This document shows positions 1 to 12,000 of a stretch of 64,000 bases of DNA, piece by piece. The position numbers and the translations under genes were made by a program. Origin of the DNA: Heliopora coerulea (taxonomy: Eukaryota > Cnidaria > Anthozoa > Scleralcyonacea > Helioporidae); contig JASJOG010000192.1 in assembly GCA_030142905.1 (NCBI GenBank), positions 421,501-485,500 on the forward strand, in the 5' to 3' direction. The first letter of the stretch is position 1; every line of letters starts with the position of its first letter. Under the pieces are notes generated by a model. It saw only the letters and a list, made by a program, of their open reading frames with translations. It was not told the DNA's origin and did no database searches.

Positions 1-1411
1 CTCACTCTCATTTATCATTAATCCACTGTTCATCCTTGTTAACTAGTTGATCATGGGAAATTCATGTTGACCCTGGAACACCTTGTAAGAGTGGCTTCAT
101 TGTGTGTAGTGTATCTTTGTCAGATGAAGCAATATTGTTCCAAATCCCTCCAGCTTAAATGACAAACATGGTTCATGTTCTGTAACTTCTGTTGAATAAA
201 TGTAGGTGTTGGTTGTTAATCGAGTATCACTGTTGTACAAAAAGATTTACTCGTTAGAACAAGGTGAGAAATTATCTACTTCTTAAATCTTTATCATCTG
301 GAGAAAAAAAAATGGAGTGAGGGACCTAAAAACTGGCTTGTATCCAAGAATAATATGTGACTTTTTAGTAGAAACGTAACAAGACATTGGCCTATGGCTA
401 TCAATGTATTGCATAATGAGTTTCCTGATAGCAATGCTACCAGTGCGTCGACTGTACATTCAATCTGCTCCACAGGTTTTTTTTATCAGTGGTACTCCGG
501 TTCCTTTCTGAAAAAACGCTGTAGTCACAATGGTTGGGCCATGATGGACCTCTAGGGAGAATGGTTTATCTAGTTGATAGGGTTGTCCAGTATAAATAGA
601 TAATTACATACTAATCGAGAGTTGTTATGTTGCTGGGTAATTTCACAGTTTTAATAAGTATGTACTCAACCAGCAATGAGAATTTAAAAAGAAAAAAATG
701 AGCTTTAGGACAGAAGCGTCCATCCTCAGGGTTACAAGTGGTTCAAATTACATAGTAATTTCGCCGCTGATCGCTCGTTTCAACCATTTTTAACCTTGAG
801 GATGGACGATTGTGTCCGAAAGCTTGGTTTTTCTTTTTAAATTCGCATTGCTGTTTGAGTACATACTTATTAAAACTAATTACATACTAGTTACTTTTAA
901 TTTTTAAATAACTGCTTGGCGACGTAATATATCAGACAGAAGGAGGAGTATTTTAACTCCCATCAAACACTGAGTAGTAATGGATCAAACGCGAGAGATA
1001 AAACAAGTTTCTTATTACGCATGCAGTTACTGGTCAATTAGGTTTATCATGAAATACTCTGTAGCCAGCTATGTTTCGGTTATTTCAGACGAAACCACCC
1101 TGACAAATGGCGCCCCGTCATACGTGCACTTTGTTGTGTAACCTGTACATTTGCGCACTGAATAATATCCAGCTGAACGGTTATACAGTACTCATTACTT
1201 TCAGCTAGCTGCAGTCACATTTACTCCCTCCATATTTAAACGAAACAATGGTTGTCAAATCTTGGCTACGTTGTAGAATTAAGTTTGACTCTTGTCTAAA
1301 ATTTTCCAAGCGCACTATTGAGGCAACGGTCAATATAAGTTGGTGAGTAATCTTACCAGTTGTGAATTCTAAAGTCCAGGTAATATCGTTTCAACGAATG
1401 ACACTTTTTAG
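1..1411. other. upstream flank or 5' introns of the HSF2BP-like gene
   Basis: No exon could be supported here. A short stretch at about 206..260 lies between an AG and a GTGAGA but does not resemble the family and its phase does not fit. The only structured element is the inverted repeat at 646..880. Confidence 0.4.
646..880. mobile_element. foldback element, ~90-bp inverted arms
   Basis: The left arm starting CAGTTTTAATAAGTATGTAC is repeated in reverse complement at the right end (GTACATACTTATTAAAACTA), with further pairing through the TTTAAAAAG and GGATGGAC segments. The 13-bp direct repeat TAATTACATACTA lies just outside, at 601 and 879, and could be target duplication. No coding capacity. 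Confidence 0.65.
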
Positions 1412-1532
1412 AAAATCTGTTTTGCTAGAGGTATCCAACCTAAAAACAGAACTTGACAGGAAAGTTAACGAAGCAGAATATCGGACGAAGAAGTGTAACG
1501 AACTTCTGCGAGAAGCTGAGAAACATAGAGAG
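1412..1532 (+). other. HSF2BP: HSF2BP-like coding exon (coiled coil)
   Basis: A TTTTTAG acceptor precedes 1412 and a GTAACG donor follows 1532. The exon reads about 40 codons rich in Lys, Glu and Leu (LEVSNLKTELDRKVNEAEY), in the position of the HSF2BP N-terminal coiled coil. It needs two bases from an upstream exon that was not identified. Confidence 0.7.
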
Positions 1533-4500
1533 GTAACGATATAAGACCTTCTTTCGTGAAATGCTAAATTTTCTACGTGAAATTATGCTTTTCGCACGAC
1601 AATTTGCCGTATGGTTATTGATCGGAAAATTAGCCTTGCAGCTTGGAGAAGCCGAAATAAATCACTGCTACTTAGTACTGACTTTACGTAAGGTAATAAG
1701 AACGTTTTGAGTGAAAAACCTGTTTGCATGCAAAGGTTTTACGTATATGTTTTTAACCATGAATTACATGATTTACAAGTGATAATTTACCAGATTCCAG
1801 TACGAAGTGAAAAACTAATATGTCGAAGTGTCCCAATTCCTTATTGCAAAAATGCTTTTAGTATGTGAAATCACGTTAAATCTTTGTAAACGCTGTTAAA
1901 AGTTTCTGTTTTTAACATAAAAATCTGCCGTAATATTTTTACAGTAAGTACTGTGTATTGTAAAGCTACTTTACAGTAGAGAGTAACGTTCTTGGAAAAA
2001 TTTTCGTTTTCTAACCGGACAAACTGTTGTAAAGCATTTCATTTTTAATACATTTTTATTACAAATTTCCTTTTATTAAATAAATTTACAGTACTTTCTC
2101 TGGCGTCCAAGCTGACAACAATTTTTACTGTAAAATAATAGATATTTTTTATCATTGAAGGGAAACCCGTAACTTAAGTGTTAAATATTTTTCTTTTACT
2201 GATTTTTCAACAGGAAAACTTTCATCTGAAGGTATTTCATTTCCTGATTTTACCTGTTGCGTTTTATTAGTCTCAGTTTTACTTTAAGCAAACTTTAAGC
2301 AAGTTTTTACTTTTAAGCAAATTACTCTTTTCTTAGAATACGGTGAATGTTTTGACTGAAGAGAGATTTGAGGCATATGGCGAATACTTATCATTTGTCG
2401 GTATCTGTCTGTCGTTACTTTGGCGTGTCTCATTGAATGACGAATGTGTTACCGCGATGCTGAGTAGGGTAAGTCAGTTCTAAGTGAACTAAATATGTCT
2501 AACCCTTATAAAAATTTCGCGTATTATTTCACATGTGAAAAACATATGGAATTGCAACTCACAGTTTTAATCTTACATCAAACTCTTTTTTAGAAAACCA
2601 TCATCAACTTTCTAGATTTCATATCACGTTCACTTGACAGTTTCCTCGAAACGTACAAACAGGGAAATCAAGTTGACAGCAACTCAGATGAGTATGGATT
2701 AATATTGTCCGTCAGTGGAATTATTACGAATATTGCCGCCACAGCATTTGGCCGAGAGTTCCTAGTCACCAAGGAGGCTGGCACGAGGGTTATCGATGCT
2801 CTGATACTCTTTTTGTCCGAAACGCCAGCTCAACGTAGCGCACAGATTAAAAATTTGATTTTGAAGGCAATTTATAATACAAGGTGAGGCTTATGTTGGT
2901 ATTTCACGAACAAGGGAGTAATAATATGAAGATGTCATTCAGTGTTCATTAGCGGAAATAGAAAACAACAACGCGGACAACTTTGTCTACGTAATTTATA
3001 GATAATAGATAATGTATGACTTAAGTACGAAATTATACTTAGCACTGTAAGTTTTTTCTTTGCTTTGCTGAGGGTCGATTTTCATCTTTCAAATTTTGGG
3101 ACGTTTAAATAGGAAAGGAGTGTAAAATGAGGTGGAGGTAGGGACAAAGATAGAGGCTGAGATAGAGAAAGAGACGGAGACAGAGATATGGAGAAATAGA
3201 GGTAGAGGTAGAGACGGATGTGGAGGTAGAGGTAAAGAAGGAGGTAGCTGTAGAGGTAGAGGTAAAGGTTGAGGTAGAGGTGGAGGTGGAGGTCTGGGTG
3301 GAGGTGGAGGTGGAGGTGGAGGTGGAGGTAGAAAGTAAGAGGTAGGGGTAAAGGTAAGGGTTGAGGTAGACTAGAGGTACTGGTGGAGGTGGTGGAAGAG
3401 GTAACGATAGAGGTAGACGTTGAGAAAAGGGTTGAAATAGAGGTAGAGGTGGAGATAGAGATACAGATGGAGATCGGGGCTGAGGCAGAGATGAGGTTGG
3501 AGGCTGAAGAAGAGGAAGACCTAGAGCCGAGGAACTGGAGCCGAGGAAGAGATATAGGTAGAGATAATGGTTGAGGCTGAGGAATTGGGCGATTTATTTG
3601 TGAAGCTTGGGCTAGATCGAGACCAAGAGGATGAACCAGAGGTAACAATAAAGTTGGGGATAATGGTAGGGGTAGAGATGAAAGTGAACGAAGAGCTGGA
3701 AGCAAAAATAGTGGCAAAGGTAGAGGTGGGAGAAGAGGCACAAATACGGATATAGGTAGATGTAGAAATAGATGTGAAGAGGTCGAAGGTAGGAGTAAAG
3801 ACGGAAGTAGAGGTGGAACTAAAGTTTGAGGTAGGGGTATTTCAGCGTGTGAAAGTGGAGATGTGGGTAAACATGGTTACAGAGATTTTAGTGGAGGTGG
3901 ATGCAAAGACAGGGGTAAAAATAGAAGTGGAGACGGAGATAGATGCAGACATAGGGATGTAAACAGGAACTGGCTTAAGCAGGGTTGTAGAAAGAAATTT
4001 AATAGAGATTGAATGTGATTTGAAGATATAATAACAGAAGGAGATTAAGATAGATTAAGAGATATTATATTCCAACCATATCATATATGTTTACAGTATC
4101 AACAATAAGGGATTGAAATATCTAGCATCTAAGAAGGGCTTGATGACTACCTTGGGTTGGCTCTTACAAGGTTAGTAGACATACGAATTACAAACTGATA
4201 TAGTAAAACCTACGTGCTATGCAAATTGGGGTACTGGTGTCCACGCTAATATGATCCCTGTGACATGCTTCAATTTCCTTATCCTTAGAACAACCCGCAA
4301 TGTTTTTTAACAACAGGTATCCACCCTTTGGTCACTAAAGTCGGGCTTTAGAGTTATATTTAGACTATTTTCATAGAATTTGGTTCTGGCTGACACCAGT
4401 TGATTTTGTTAAACAGAGGAGCATATCGTGAAGTCGCCTTTCTCGATTAGACCTGTTATGATTAAAGGAATAACGAAATCAAAGTTATTTGGTACAGTTC

Positions 4501-7500
4501 ATAGCGTTTTGCATCACGATACAGTTACAAGCTGCCTAGTACCAAAACACATCGCGTCACATTGAAAACCATATCGCAGGGGTGTCATTAAGCTTGCAAT
4601 TTTTGTGTTGGACTGTTTCGAAGTCATAATTTTGCGAGGATGACCGTTGTCTAGAAATTTTTTTTTCCACATTGCTCGAGTCAATAATATTGTAGCCAAA
4701 GCCATATTTTATAAAAAACAAATTTCTTAAATACAGCTCGCAGAATATACTGAGAGTGCTGAACTTTTCTATTGATTTTAAGTAAATATCGAGTCGCATT
4801 TAACTTGAGGGTTGGTATAAGCTAAAGGCTTTTTTATTTTATTGTTGTCCATTTAGAAGAAACAGACGGAGAACTTTGTTTATCCTTAATTAAGTAAGTA
4901 TCCAAAGTAAGTGACAACACTCTGAGGATAGTTTAACTTCGAATACCATTTTCCCTTCTCGCCTTTCCTTCGTCCCCGGCCGTATGAAAAGTTAGCGAGT
5001 TATCGACCCTATGATTAATAAGTTTCTAGTCAAAGTTTAATTGAGGGAGGAAGGACGATATGTTAATTTTCAGCCGAAATGTAGGCAGCAAAACGTGATA
5101 CTTTGTAGACATCGATATCCTTGGTATATAAGAGATGATATATGTATGTATATATATAACTATTATTATTAAATTTCTTTACTAAAATTACTTTATTACT
5201 AAAATTCTTAAAATTGGAGCAGATTTTGGAATAATGCCAGCCTAGTTGAACAAATTACTCTGTATGATACTATTTTAGTGCCTGTGGCGAAACTGTTCCA
5301 CGAATTGTACCTGGTCTCCTTTGGAGCTTTTGAAAGAATGTTCGCGTGAAAAGTTTTCTAACTATAAGTTTTGAACGTCACTTCATTAAACTGGTTGGCT
5401 TGCGCACTAGCGCACTTAAACAGCTGAAACACGTATTATGGTACTCATCAATAATTTCCGCCAACAAAAACATAAGAGATGAATGTTCAATGTTGCAATC
5501 TGTAGGTAGTGATTAGCTCCTGAATTAAATGTTATTTAGCTCTCAAAGATACTCTGCTTAAGAAACAGGTCATATAAACTCTATTTACGGTACAAAAGAT
5601 ATCCCAACTATTTAGCTCAGACTAGAACCAAGGAACGTTTCTTTCCAAACCATGGAGCGTTTCTTTCAAAAGAATATTTGGATCTTATTTTAGTAAAGGA
5701 AACATGTTCTGGACGGTTTTCCATGGGTTTGCATAAATATACTATTGCGTAATTATTATTTTTAGCATGTATTGCATAAGTTTATTGTAGAATATGTATT
5801 TAATATTTGAGCTTCCTACTTTCACTTCCACAGATGGTGACTGTAGTTTGAACAAAAACATTAGGACAATATCGCCTAGTGATAGACCAGGCGGAAAACG
5901 TAGCTTTATAATAAAAATTAAGGCCCAGCAAAGGATGCGTATAACAGTCATAGGTTGAAGTGTTTTAAAACATGTTTAATTCTAACGTTTCGTTGCGTCT
6001 CGCAACATCATCAGAGTGTGGAAGACGCAACGAAACGTAAGAATTAAACATGTTTTAAAACACTTCAACCTATGGCTGTTATACGCATCCTCCGCTGGGC
6101 CTTAATTTTTGTTATTAAGACAATATATTTAATTGTAAACAAAGTTTTGTCAACCTGGTTTTTAACCACAGTATCTTTAAGAACTTGTCTTCACCTGGTC
6201 GCCTATCTAAAGTTCTCACCATATGTTATGTCTGCTAAACTTAATTTAGGTGCATCCAATCATTGATTATAGAACCTGACAGTGCTTCATTAGCGCACGA
6301 AATAATGGAGGTGGTATGTACTTCTTAACTAATACACATCGTATTAAACAATTATTGGATGAGGCTGATCATGATATCAAGAATTATCCAGACCGAAGTC
6401 AATGTTATCTGCAGAAGCCGAAGGCTGAGGTGGATAAGATTGACCTTGGTCTGGATAATTCTTGATATTATGCTCAGCTTCATGCAATAATTGTTTTATT
6501 ATACATTCAAAACAGCGACAGATGCAAGAAAAGATTTGCAGTAAAAAGACTCGTGTGATTAACTTTCCAAACTGCTGAAGGCCATTTTTGCTGTTTCGTA
6601 ATTTTCGCGGCCTCGAGGTGGTTACGTCATCAGCGTCCAATAATTTTACTTTTTTTTGGACAGCTCCGTCGAATGATTCACGATATTCTGCGGAAATGAT
6701 GTCACGGCTTCTGCACATTGAGTATTAACTGGTGAACGTTGACCAATAAGAAACAAGAATGAATTTTGAATGTATAAAAAATCAGAATATTTTCCTTGGT
6801 CGGCTTCACTGATGAAGCTATCTAAAGCTAACTCGTACGTACGAGGTTTCGAATCTCTTTTTGTCTGATTTATTACAAGCTCTGCTATCCGTGACCAGCG
6901 CGGATGCTGCAAAACTGTATAAAATATCCAGTATACTTGGCATATTGTGTAGCTTTTTTGGTCTCCATTTACTACTCTGACAAGTTCTTTACCAAGTTCT
7001 GGGAATGACCGTGATAAAATCCCCGGGAAGACTGGGAACTGGGTAACTAGCGCGAGTCGTGATTGGTGGATGGACGTTTTTTATAAACCTTCAACCAATG
7101 ACAACTCGGGCTAATAAACCAGAATCCAGATTTTCGGGATTTTTCCTCATGACCGAGCAGTTTTAAATACAATAATTTTACAATTATTCGTTTAATAATT
7201 ATGCCATTCCCCTATGTTGTTATACAACTAATTATTTAGTTTGTCAAACGTGTATTCATTAAGTTGCCTAAAAATTATGTCGTTGCTTTCTAGGTGTCCA
7301 TCAAGAAACTCCAAGAATATGCCGACTTATTCAAAGGAGATGTAGGTAGTCTTCAATTTCAAGTAATAATCTATCAATTTTTACGTGACAATCGAAAATT
7401 ACCAGACGTGGTTGAGAACGCAGATTAGCATGCAGCTTTCGAATTGGGAGCTACTGGGCTTAGCTCGATTCAGTAAATATAAAATTCTGCTCAACACTTC

Positions 7501-8028
7501 AATCAGTAATCAGGTGACTGAGATGTCTATTAAATAACATCACACAGGGTTCGTAGCGTTCATTGAAATCCTTGAAAGTTTTTCAATTTGAACAAAGGTC
7601 TTTAAGGTCTTTGAAATGTCTTCGAATTGTACGAAAAAGTAAATAAAGTCTTTTGAATTCTGTCACAAGCGTTATTTCATACGTTCTTGATGGCGATTCC
7701 CTACGAATAGAACCTTATTTTTTACAACTGATTACTGTAGAAGGTCTTTGAAAAGTCTATGAAAATGGTCGGAAAAAAATCTTGAAAGTCTTTGATGCAT
7801 GGTAGTGCGTTTTTACCACGAAGACAAACTTTTCTTTCTCGAACTGTTACAGTGGTGGATAAATATTAGTTTTTCTTTTGTAATACATAGTATCTTTAGA
7901 CAATTCTCAGTGACATGGTATCAACCAACGCCAATACCTTTTCTGTTCTCTTTCAGCTGAAGACGGCAACCTTGGAGTTAATATCTGATCTTACTGCTTT
8001 CATAGCATCACAACCTGAAGGATTTTGA
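1412..8028 (+). CDS. HSF2BP: HSF2BP (MEILB2)-like protein, 3' part of gene
   Basis: Spliced exons: 1412..1532, 2337..2468, 2594..2883, 4097..4170, probably one starting at 7293, and the last at 7957..8028 with stop TGA at 8026..8028. The first four join in frame with AG/GT borders. The product starts with a charged coiled-coil stretch (LLREAEKHRE) and continues into the helical armadillo-like domain, with motifs that match vertebrate HSF2BP in order: SLLWRVS, SGIITNIAA..FGREFLV, YNTRSINNKGLKYL and a C-terminus LKTATLELISDLT. Known for the family: HSF2BP binds BRCA2 through the armadillo domain and brings it to meiotic double-strand breaks. The 5' exons are not recognised and may lie before the window. 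About 35 residues expected between the 7293 exon and the last exon were not found. Identity by family resemblance is fairly sure; the complete model is not. Confidence 0.8.
2337..2468 (+). other. HSF2BP: HSF2BP-like coding exon
   Basis: TTTTCTTAG precedes it and GTAAGT follows it; it is exactly 44 codons in phase 0. It contains LSLLWRVSLNDECVTAML, which lines up with the vertebrate segment around LLWGVSSSEEVV. Splice sites on both sides make it a confident exon. Confidence 0.85.
2594..2883 (+). other. HSF2BP: HSF2BP-like coding exon (armadillo-like core)
   Basis: A TTTTTTAG acceptor and a GTGAGG donor (after ACAAG) bound 290 bp, which is 96 codons plus 2 bases. The segment SVSGIITNIAATAFGREFLV is the strongest family signature. 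The apparent stop TGA at 2885 belongs to the intron. Confidence 0.88.
3110..3962 (+). repeat. degenerate purine-rich repeat (GAGGTA/GGTGGA)n in an HSF2BP intron
   Basis: Roughly 850 bp of imperfect GAGGTAGAGGTGGAGGTA-type hexamers, almost free of C on the + strand. It lies in the intron between the exons ending 2883 and starting 4097. Open frames here on both strands are low-complexity artefacts. Confidence 0.9.
4097..4170 (+). other. HSF2BP: HSF2BP-like coding exon
   Basis: A TTTACAG acceptor and a GTTAGT donor bound 74 bp. Joined to the previous exon it reads YNTRSINNKGLKYLASKKG, matching the family motif YN.SINLKGLKYI. It ends with one base of a split codon. Confidence 0.85.
5900..6120. 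mobile_element. foldback element, family with GACCAGGCGG ends
   Basis: Two nearly identical inverted arms of about 100 bp (AACATGTTTTAAAACACTTC and its mate, GGATGCGTATAACAGTCATA and its mate) flank a short centre. The core reads ACGTTTCGTTGCGTCTCGCA then CATCATCAGAG. The left outer flank GACCAGGCGGAAAACGTA recurs in diverged form at 18110, 38129 and 63250. Confidence 0.7.
6350..6490. mobile_element. short palindromic element
   Basis: The arm containing ATCAAGAATTATCCAGACC is repeated as its reverse complement GGTCTGGATAATTCTTGAT about 45 bp later, with imperfect pairing on both sides. No coding capacity. Confidence 0.55.
7293..7342 (+). other. HSF2BP: probable HSF2BP-like exon, 3' border uncertain
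   Basis: TTTCTAG precedes GTGTCCATC. In the phase required by the preceding exon it reads GVHQETPRICRLIQRRC, resembling the family stretch that ends in RLVQ. The donor could be GTAGTC or an earlier GTAGGT. Treat as likely but not proven. Confidence 0.5.
7957..8028 (+). other. HSF2BP: HSF2BP-like terminal coding exon
   Basis: A strong pyrimidine tract ending CTTTCAG precedes CTGAAGACG. The exon reads LKTATLELISDLTAFIAS and ends in TGA, matching the family C-terminus (LQTAAQELLEDLRTL). A variant polyadenylation signal ATTAAA lies about 190 bp downstream. Confidence 0.75.
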
Positions 8029-8220
8029 GCTGTTTTAAGCTGACTTGAAATATCGTAGAGTTGCTCGGGCACAAAAAAAAAAAAAGAAAAAAAGAAAAAA
8101 AAGTTTCCCCTTTTAAACCCTTGCATTGATTGGGAGGAGAGAAGCATTATATTTATTTTGCAATGATATAATTGTGCATAAAACAAACTTTTCATATTAG
8201 TTAACTTTGTTTAACAATTT

Positions 8221-8226
8221 ATTAAA
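8221..8226 (+). promoter_or_regulatory. possible poly(A) signal ATTAAA for the HSF2BP-like gene
   Basis: ATTAAA sits about 190 bp after the stop codon, past an A-rich run at 8071..8102. It is a common variant hexamer, but the region is AT-rich and chance occurrence is possible. Confidence 0.3.
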
Positions 8227-8389
8227 AATTTATCACTTCGTTACTGATAGTCTGTTAGTTAATTCTGTCATTTTATAGTTAATTCCAGTTAGAATATTTT
8301 GATTGATTTTCGACGAAATGTCACATTTTTATTCAACATTTACTGACATCATTTTCATAAAATTTTCTCTCGCGAAAGTTTACGAGCTT

Positions 8390-8832
8390 GAAGACGGATG
8401 GATTTATGAAATTTATATTTTAGAAGTGTGAGAGCTTGGAGATATCTTGAGATGATAGATGAACGATCGTCAAGCTCTATCCTCAGAAAAACGATTTCTG
8501 AGCCTCAGAAGGGGATCAAACCCGTCGATAGAGGATAGAGGAGGATAAAGCTGAGGAAAGAGCTTGACGATCGTTCATCAGTCATCTCAAGATATCTCCA
8601 AGCTCTCACACTTCTAAAATACAAATTTCATCAATATTATTATTAACATATAGTGGTTTCCGCTTAGGTCGAACATGTGTTGAACTTGTACCTTAGCTCA
8701 CCATCTGAGTCTTGGTAGCTCAATAGTTAGATCGTCTCAGCTATCATCAGAAAGTTGCGGGTTCGATCCCCGTCTGGGGTTCAGAAATCGATTTTCTGAG
8801 GATAGAGCTTGACGATCGTTCATCTATCATCT
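8390..8832 (+). mobile_element. tRNA-derived SINE with an inverted partial copy
   Basis: A + strand SINE runs from about 8641 (TATTAACATATAGTGG) to 8832. It has an A-box-like GGTAGCTCAATAGTTAGATC and a B-box-like GGTTCGATCCCC, followed by the tail GAGGATAGAGCTTGACGATC. Upstream, 8390..8630 is a foldback made from the same tail in both orientations. The acceptor stem does not pair as in a real tRNA, so this is a retroposon and not a tRNA gene. Confidence 0.8.
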
Positions 8833-9049
8833 CGACAGATGGATTTGGGATTAATTTCAGCCTGTGGTTTCGTCAAATTTCGTGGTCATCTCAAATTGGG
8901 ATATCGTAGACGGTCCGTTTTAAAATTTTTTTTTTTCTAGTTCTAGAAAAGATTTCAACGAATTTTTCGTTCAGATTTTAAAACAAAGCGGGTAAATTAA
9001 TTTTAAATAATTGAAAGTAGATTTTGAGTAATTACGCGCCAGTTCTCGT

Positions 9050-12000
9050 TCAGTTTTCAAACATTTTTCAGGTCTAGCCTCAATTAACTAATATTTCCAA
9101 AACGGCGAGTTTCAAAATCTTTCTTTTGAGTTCCATGAAAGTTGTCCAAAATGTCTTGGTACAGACTGTCAAAATAAGCGTGCAGACTAAAAATTCCGTA
9201 ACCATCGTGTCGAATAATTCCTTCAAAATCAGCGATTTCTACCAAATTCAGCCGAGTAAATCTCTGAAATGACGCAACCAAATTTAATATAAATTTATGG
9301 GATTAAGCTTTGCATATTTTTCTGTAAACTGATGAACATCCATGGGAAAATTCCGTAAACAGAGACAAACAATTGCTTCAAAACGTGCGTTTTTCCAGAA
9401 AATTCCGCCGAGTTAATCTCTGAAATGATGCAAGCAAGTTTAATAGAAATTTATAGGATTAATTTTCCGAAGGTTTTCTGCAAGCTGAGGAATTTTCAAG
9501 GAAAAATTTCGAAACCATCAGGTCGAACAGTTGCTTCAAAATCTGCATTTCTCTGGCAAATTCAGCGGAGTTAATCGTTGAAACGACGAAAGCAAAATTA
9601 ACGTAAATTTATGGTATTAATCTCAACAAGATTTGCTGCAAATTGGTGGACTCTCAAGGAAAAATTCCGTAATCACTGAGTCGGACAATTTCTTCAAAAT
9701 GTGCCTTTTTTTTAAGCAAATTCAGCCGAGTTAATCTCTGAAACGACACAATCAAATTTAATATAAGTTTGTGGGATTAATCTTTGCATGTTTTTCTGCA
9801 AACGGATGAATATTCAGGGGAAAATTCCGTAAACATAAGGTCAAACAATTCCTTCAAAATGTGCGTTTCCATAGCAAATTCAGCCACAATAATCTCTGAA
9901 ACTGCGCAAGCAAATTTAACATAAATTTATGGCATTAATCACTGCAAGTTTCCCTGTAAACTGGTGAACTTTCAAGGAAAAATTCCGTAACCATCGGGTC
10001 GAACAATTCCTTCAAAATCAGCGATTTTCTACCAAATTCAACCGAGTTAATCTCTGAAATGATGCAACCAAATTTAATATAAATTTATGGGATTAACCTT
10101 TGCATATTTTTCTGTAAACTGATGAACATCCATGGAAATATTCCGTGAACACAGAGACAAACAATTGCTTCAAAACGTGCGTTTTTCCAGAAAATTCCGC
10201 CGGGTTAATCTCTGAAAAGATGCAAGCAAATTTAACGTAAATTTATGGTATTAATTTCAACAAGTTTTGCTGAAAATTAGTGGACTTTCAAGGAAAGATA
10301 CCGTAACCATCAGGTCAGACAATTGCTTCAAAATGAGCGTTTTTCTAGAAAATTCAGCTGCTTTAGTCTCTGAAACGATGCAAATAAATTCAACATAAAT
10401 TTATGGGATTAATCTCCCGAAGGGTTTCTGCAACGTGAGGAATTTTCAAGGAAAAATAAAGTAACCATCAGGTCGAACAATTGCTTCAAAGTGTGCGTTT
10501 TCCTAGCAAATTCAGCAGAGTGAATCTCTGAAACGATGCAAGCAAATTTAACGTAAATTGACAGAATTAATCTACGCAAGTTTTTCTGAAAACTGATGAA
10601 TTTAAAAGCAAAATTCAGACGTGCTAATCTCTGAAAAGATGCAAGCAAATTTAGCGTAAATGTACGGGATTAATAACTGGTAGTTTTTCTGCAAGCTGAT
10701 GAATTTTCAAGGGAAAATTCTGTAACCTTAAGGTAGAACAGTTGCTCAAAATGTGCGTTTTTCTAGCGAATTCAGCCGAGTTAATCTTTGAAACGATGGA
10801 AGCTAATTTAACGTAAACTTATGGTGTTAGTATCAACAAGATTTGCTAAAAATTGGTGGACTTTCAAGGAAATTCTAGAAAATTCAGGCGTGCTAATCTC
10901 TGGAACGACGCCACCAAATTTAACGTAAATTTATAGGATTAATAACTGGTAGGCTTTCTGCAAGCTGATGAATTTTCAAGGAAAAATTTTATAACCATCA
11001 GGTCGAGCAATTGCTTCAAAATGTGAGTTTTTCTGGCAAATTCAGCCGAGTTAATGTCTGTAACGATGCGACCAAATTTAATATAGGTTTGTGGGATTAA
11101 TCTCTGCATGTTTTCCTGCAAACTGATGAATATTCAAGGGAAAATTCCGTAAACATCAGGACAAACAATTGCTTCAAAATCTGCATTTCTCTGGCAAATT
11201 AAGCCGAGTTAGTCTTTGAAACGACGCAAGAAAATTTAGTGCAAATTTATGGTATTAATCTTAACAAGTTTTGCTGAAAATTAGAGGACTTTCAAGGAAA
11301 AATTCCGTAACCATCGGGTCGGACAATTGCTTTAGAATGTGCGTTTTTCTAGAAAATTTAGCCGAGTTAATCTCTGAAACGATGCAAACAAATTTAAACG
11401 TAAATTTATGAGATTAATAAATGATAGGTTTTCTGTAAGCCGAGGAATTTTCAAGGAAAAATTCCGTAACCATCAGGTATAACAATTGCTTCAAAATGTG
11501 CGCTTTTTTAGCAAATTTAGCCGAGTTTAATCTCTGAAACGACACAACCAAATTTAATATAAATTTATGGGAACTCTGTGCGTGTTTTTCTGCAAACTGA
11601 TGAATATTCAAGGGAAAATTCCGTAAACATCAGGACAAACAATTTCTTCAAATTCTGTATTTCTCTGGCAAATTCATCCGAGTTAATCTCTGAAACGATG
11701 TATACAAATTTAACTCAACCGAATTAATGTCCCCAAGTTTTTCTGCAAACTGGTAAACTTTGCAGGAATAAAATTGCGCAAGCTTAAGGTTGAATAATTG
11801 CTTCAAAATCTGTGTTCTTCTTGGAAATTCAACCGAGCTAATCTCTAAAACCACAAAACCAAATTTAACGGAAATTTATGATGTAAATCACCGCACGTTT
11901 TTCTACAAACTGGTGAATTTTGAAGGAAAAATTTCATAAGTATCAGGTCAAACAATTGCTTGAAACTCTGCGTTTTTCTAGCAAATTCAGTCGAGCTAAT

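Larger units (their letters stand above)
4171..7292. other. HSF2BP intron, mostly unannotated
   Basis: Intron between the exon ending 4170 and the probable exon at 7293. It carries two foldback elements (5900..6120 and 6350..6490). Two overlapping minus-strand open frames at 6377..6912 are of unknown origin. Nothing else recognised. Confidence 0.5.

Noticed and set aside
3082..3741. 219-residue minus open frame of Leu/Ser/Pro
   Set aside because: Product of the degenerate purine repeat in an HSF2BP intron; low complexity only.
8705..8785. tRNA gene
   Set aside because: A and B boxes are present but acceptor and anticodon stems do not pair, and the same sequence recurs with a common tail; it is a SINE head.
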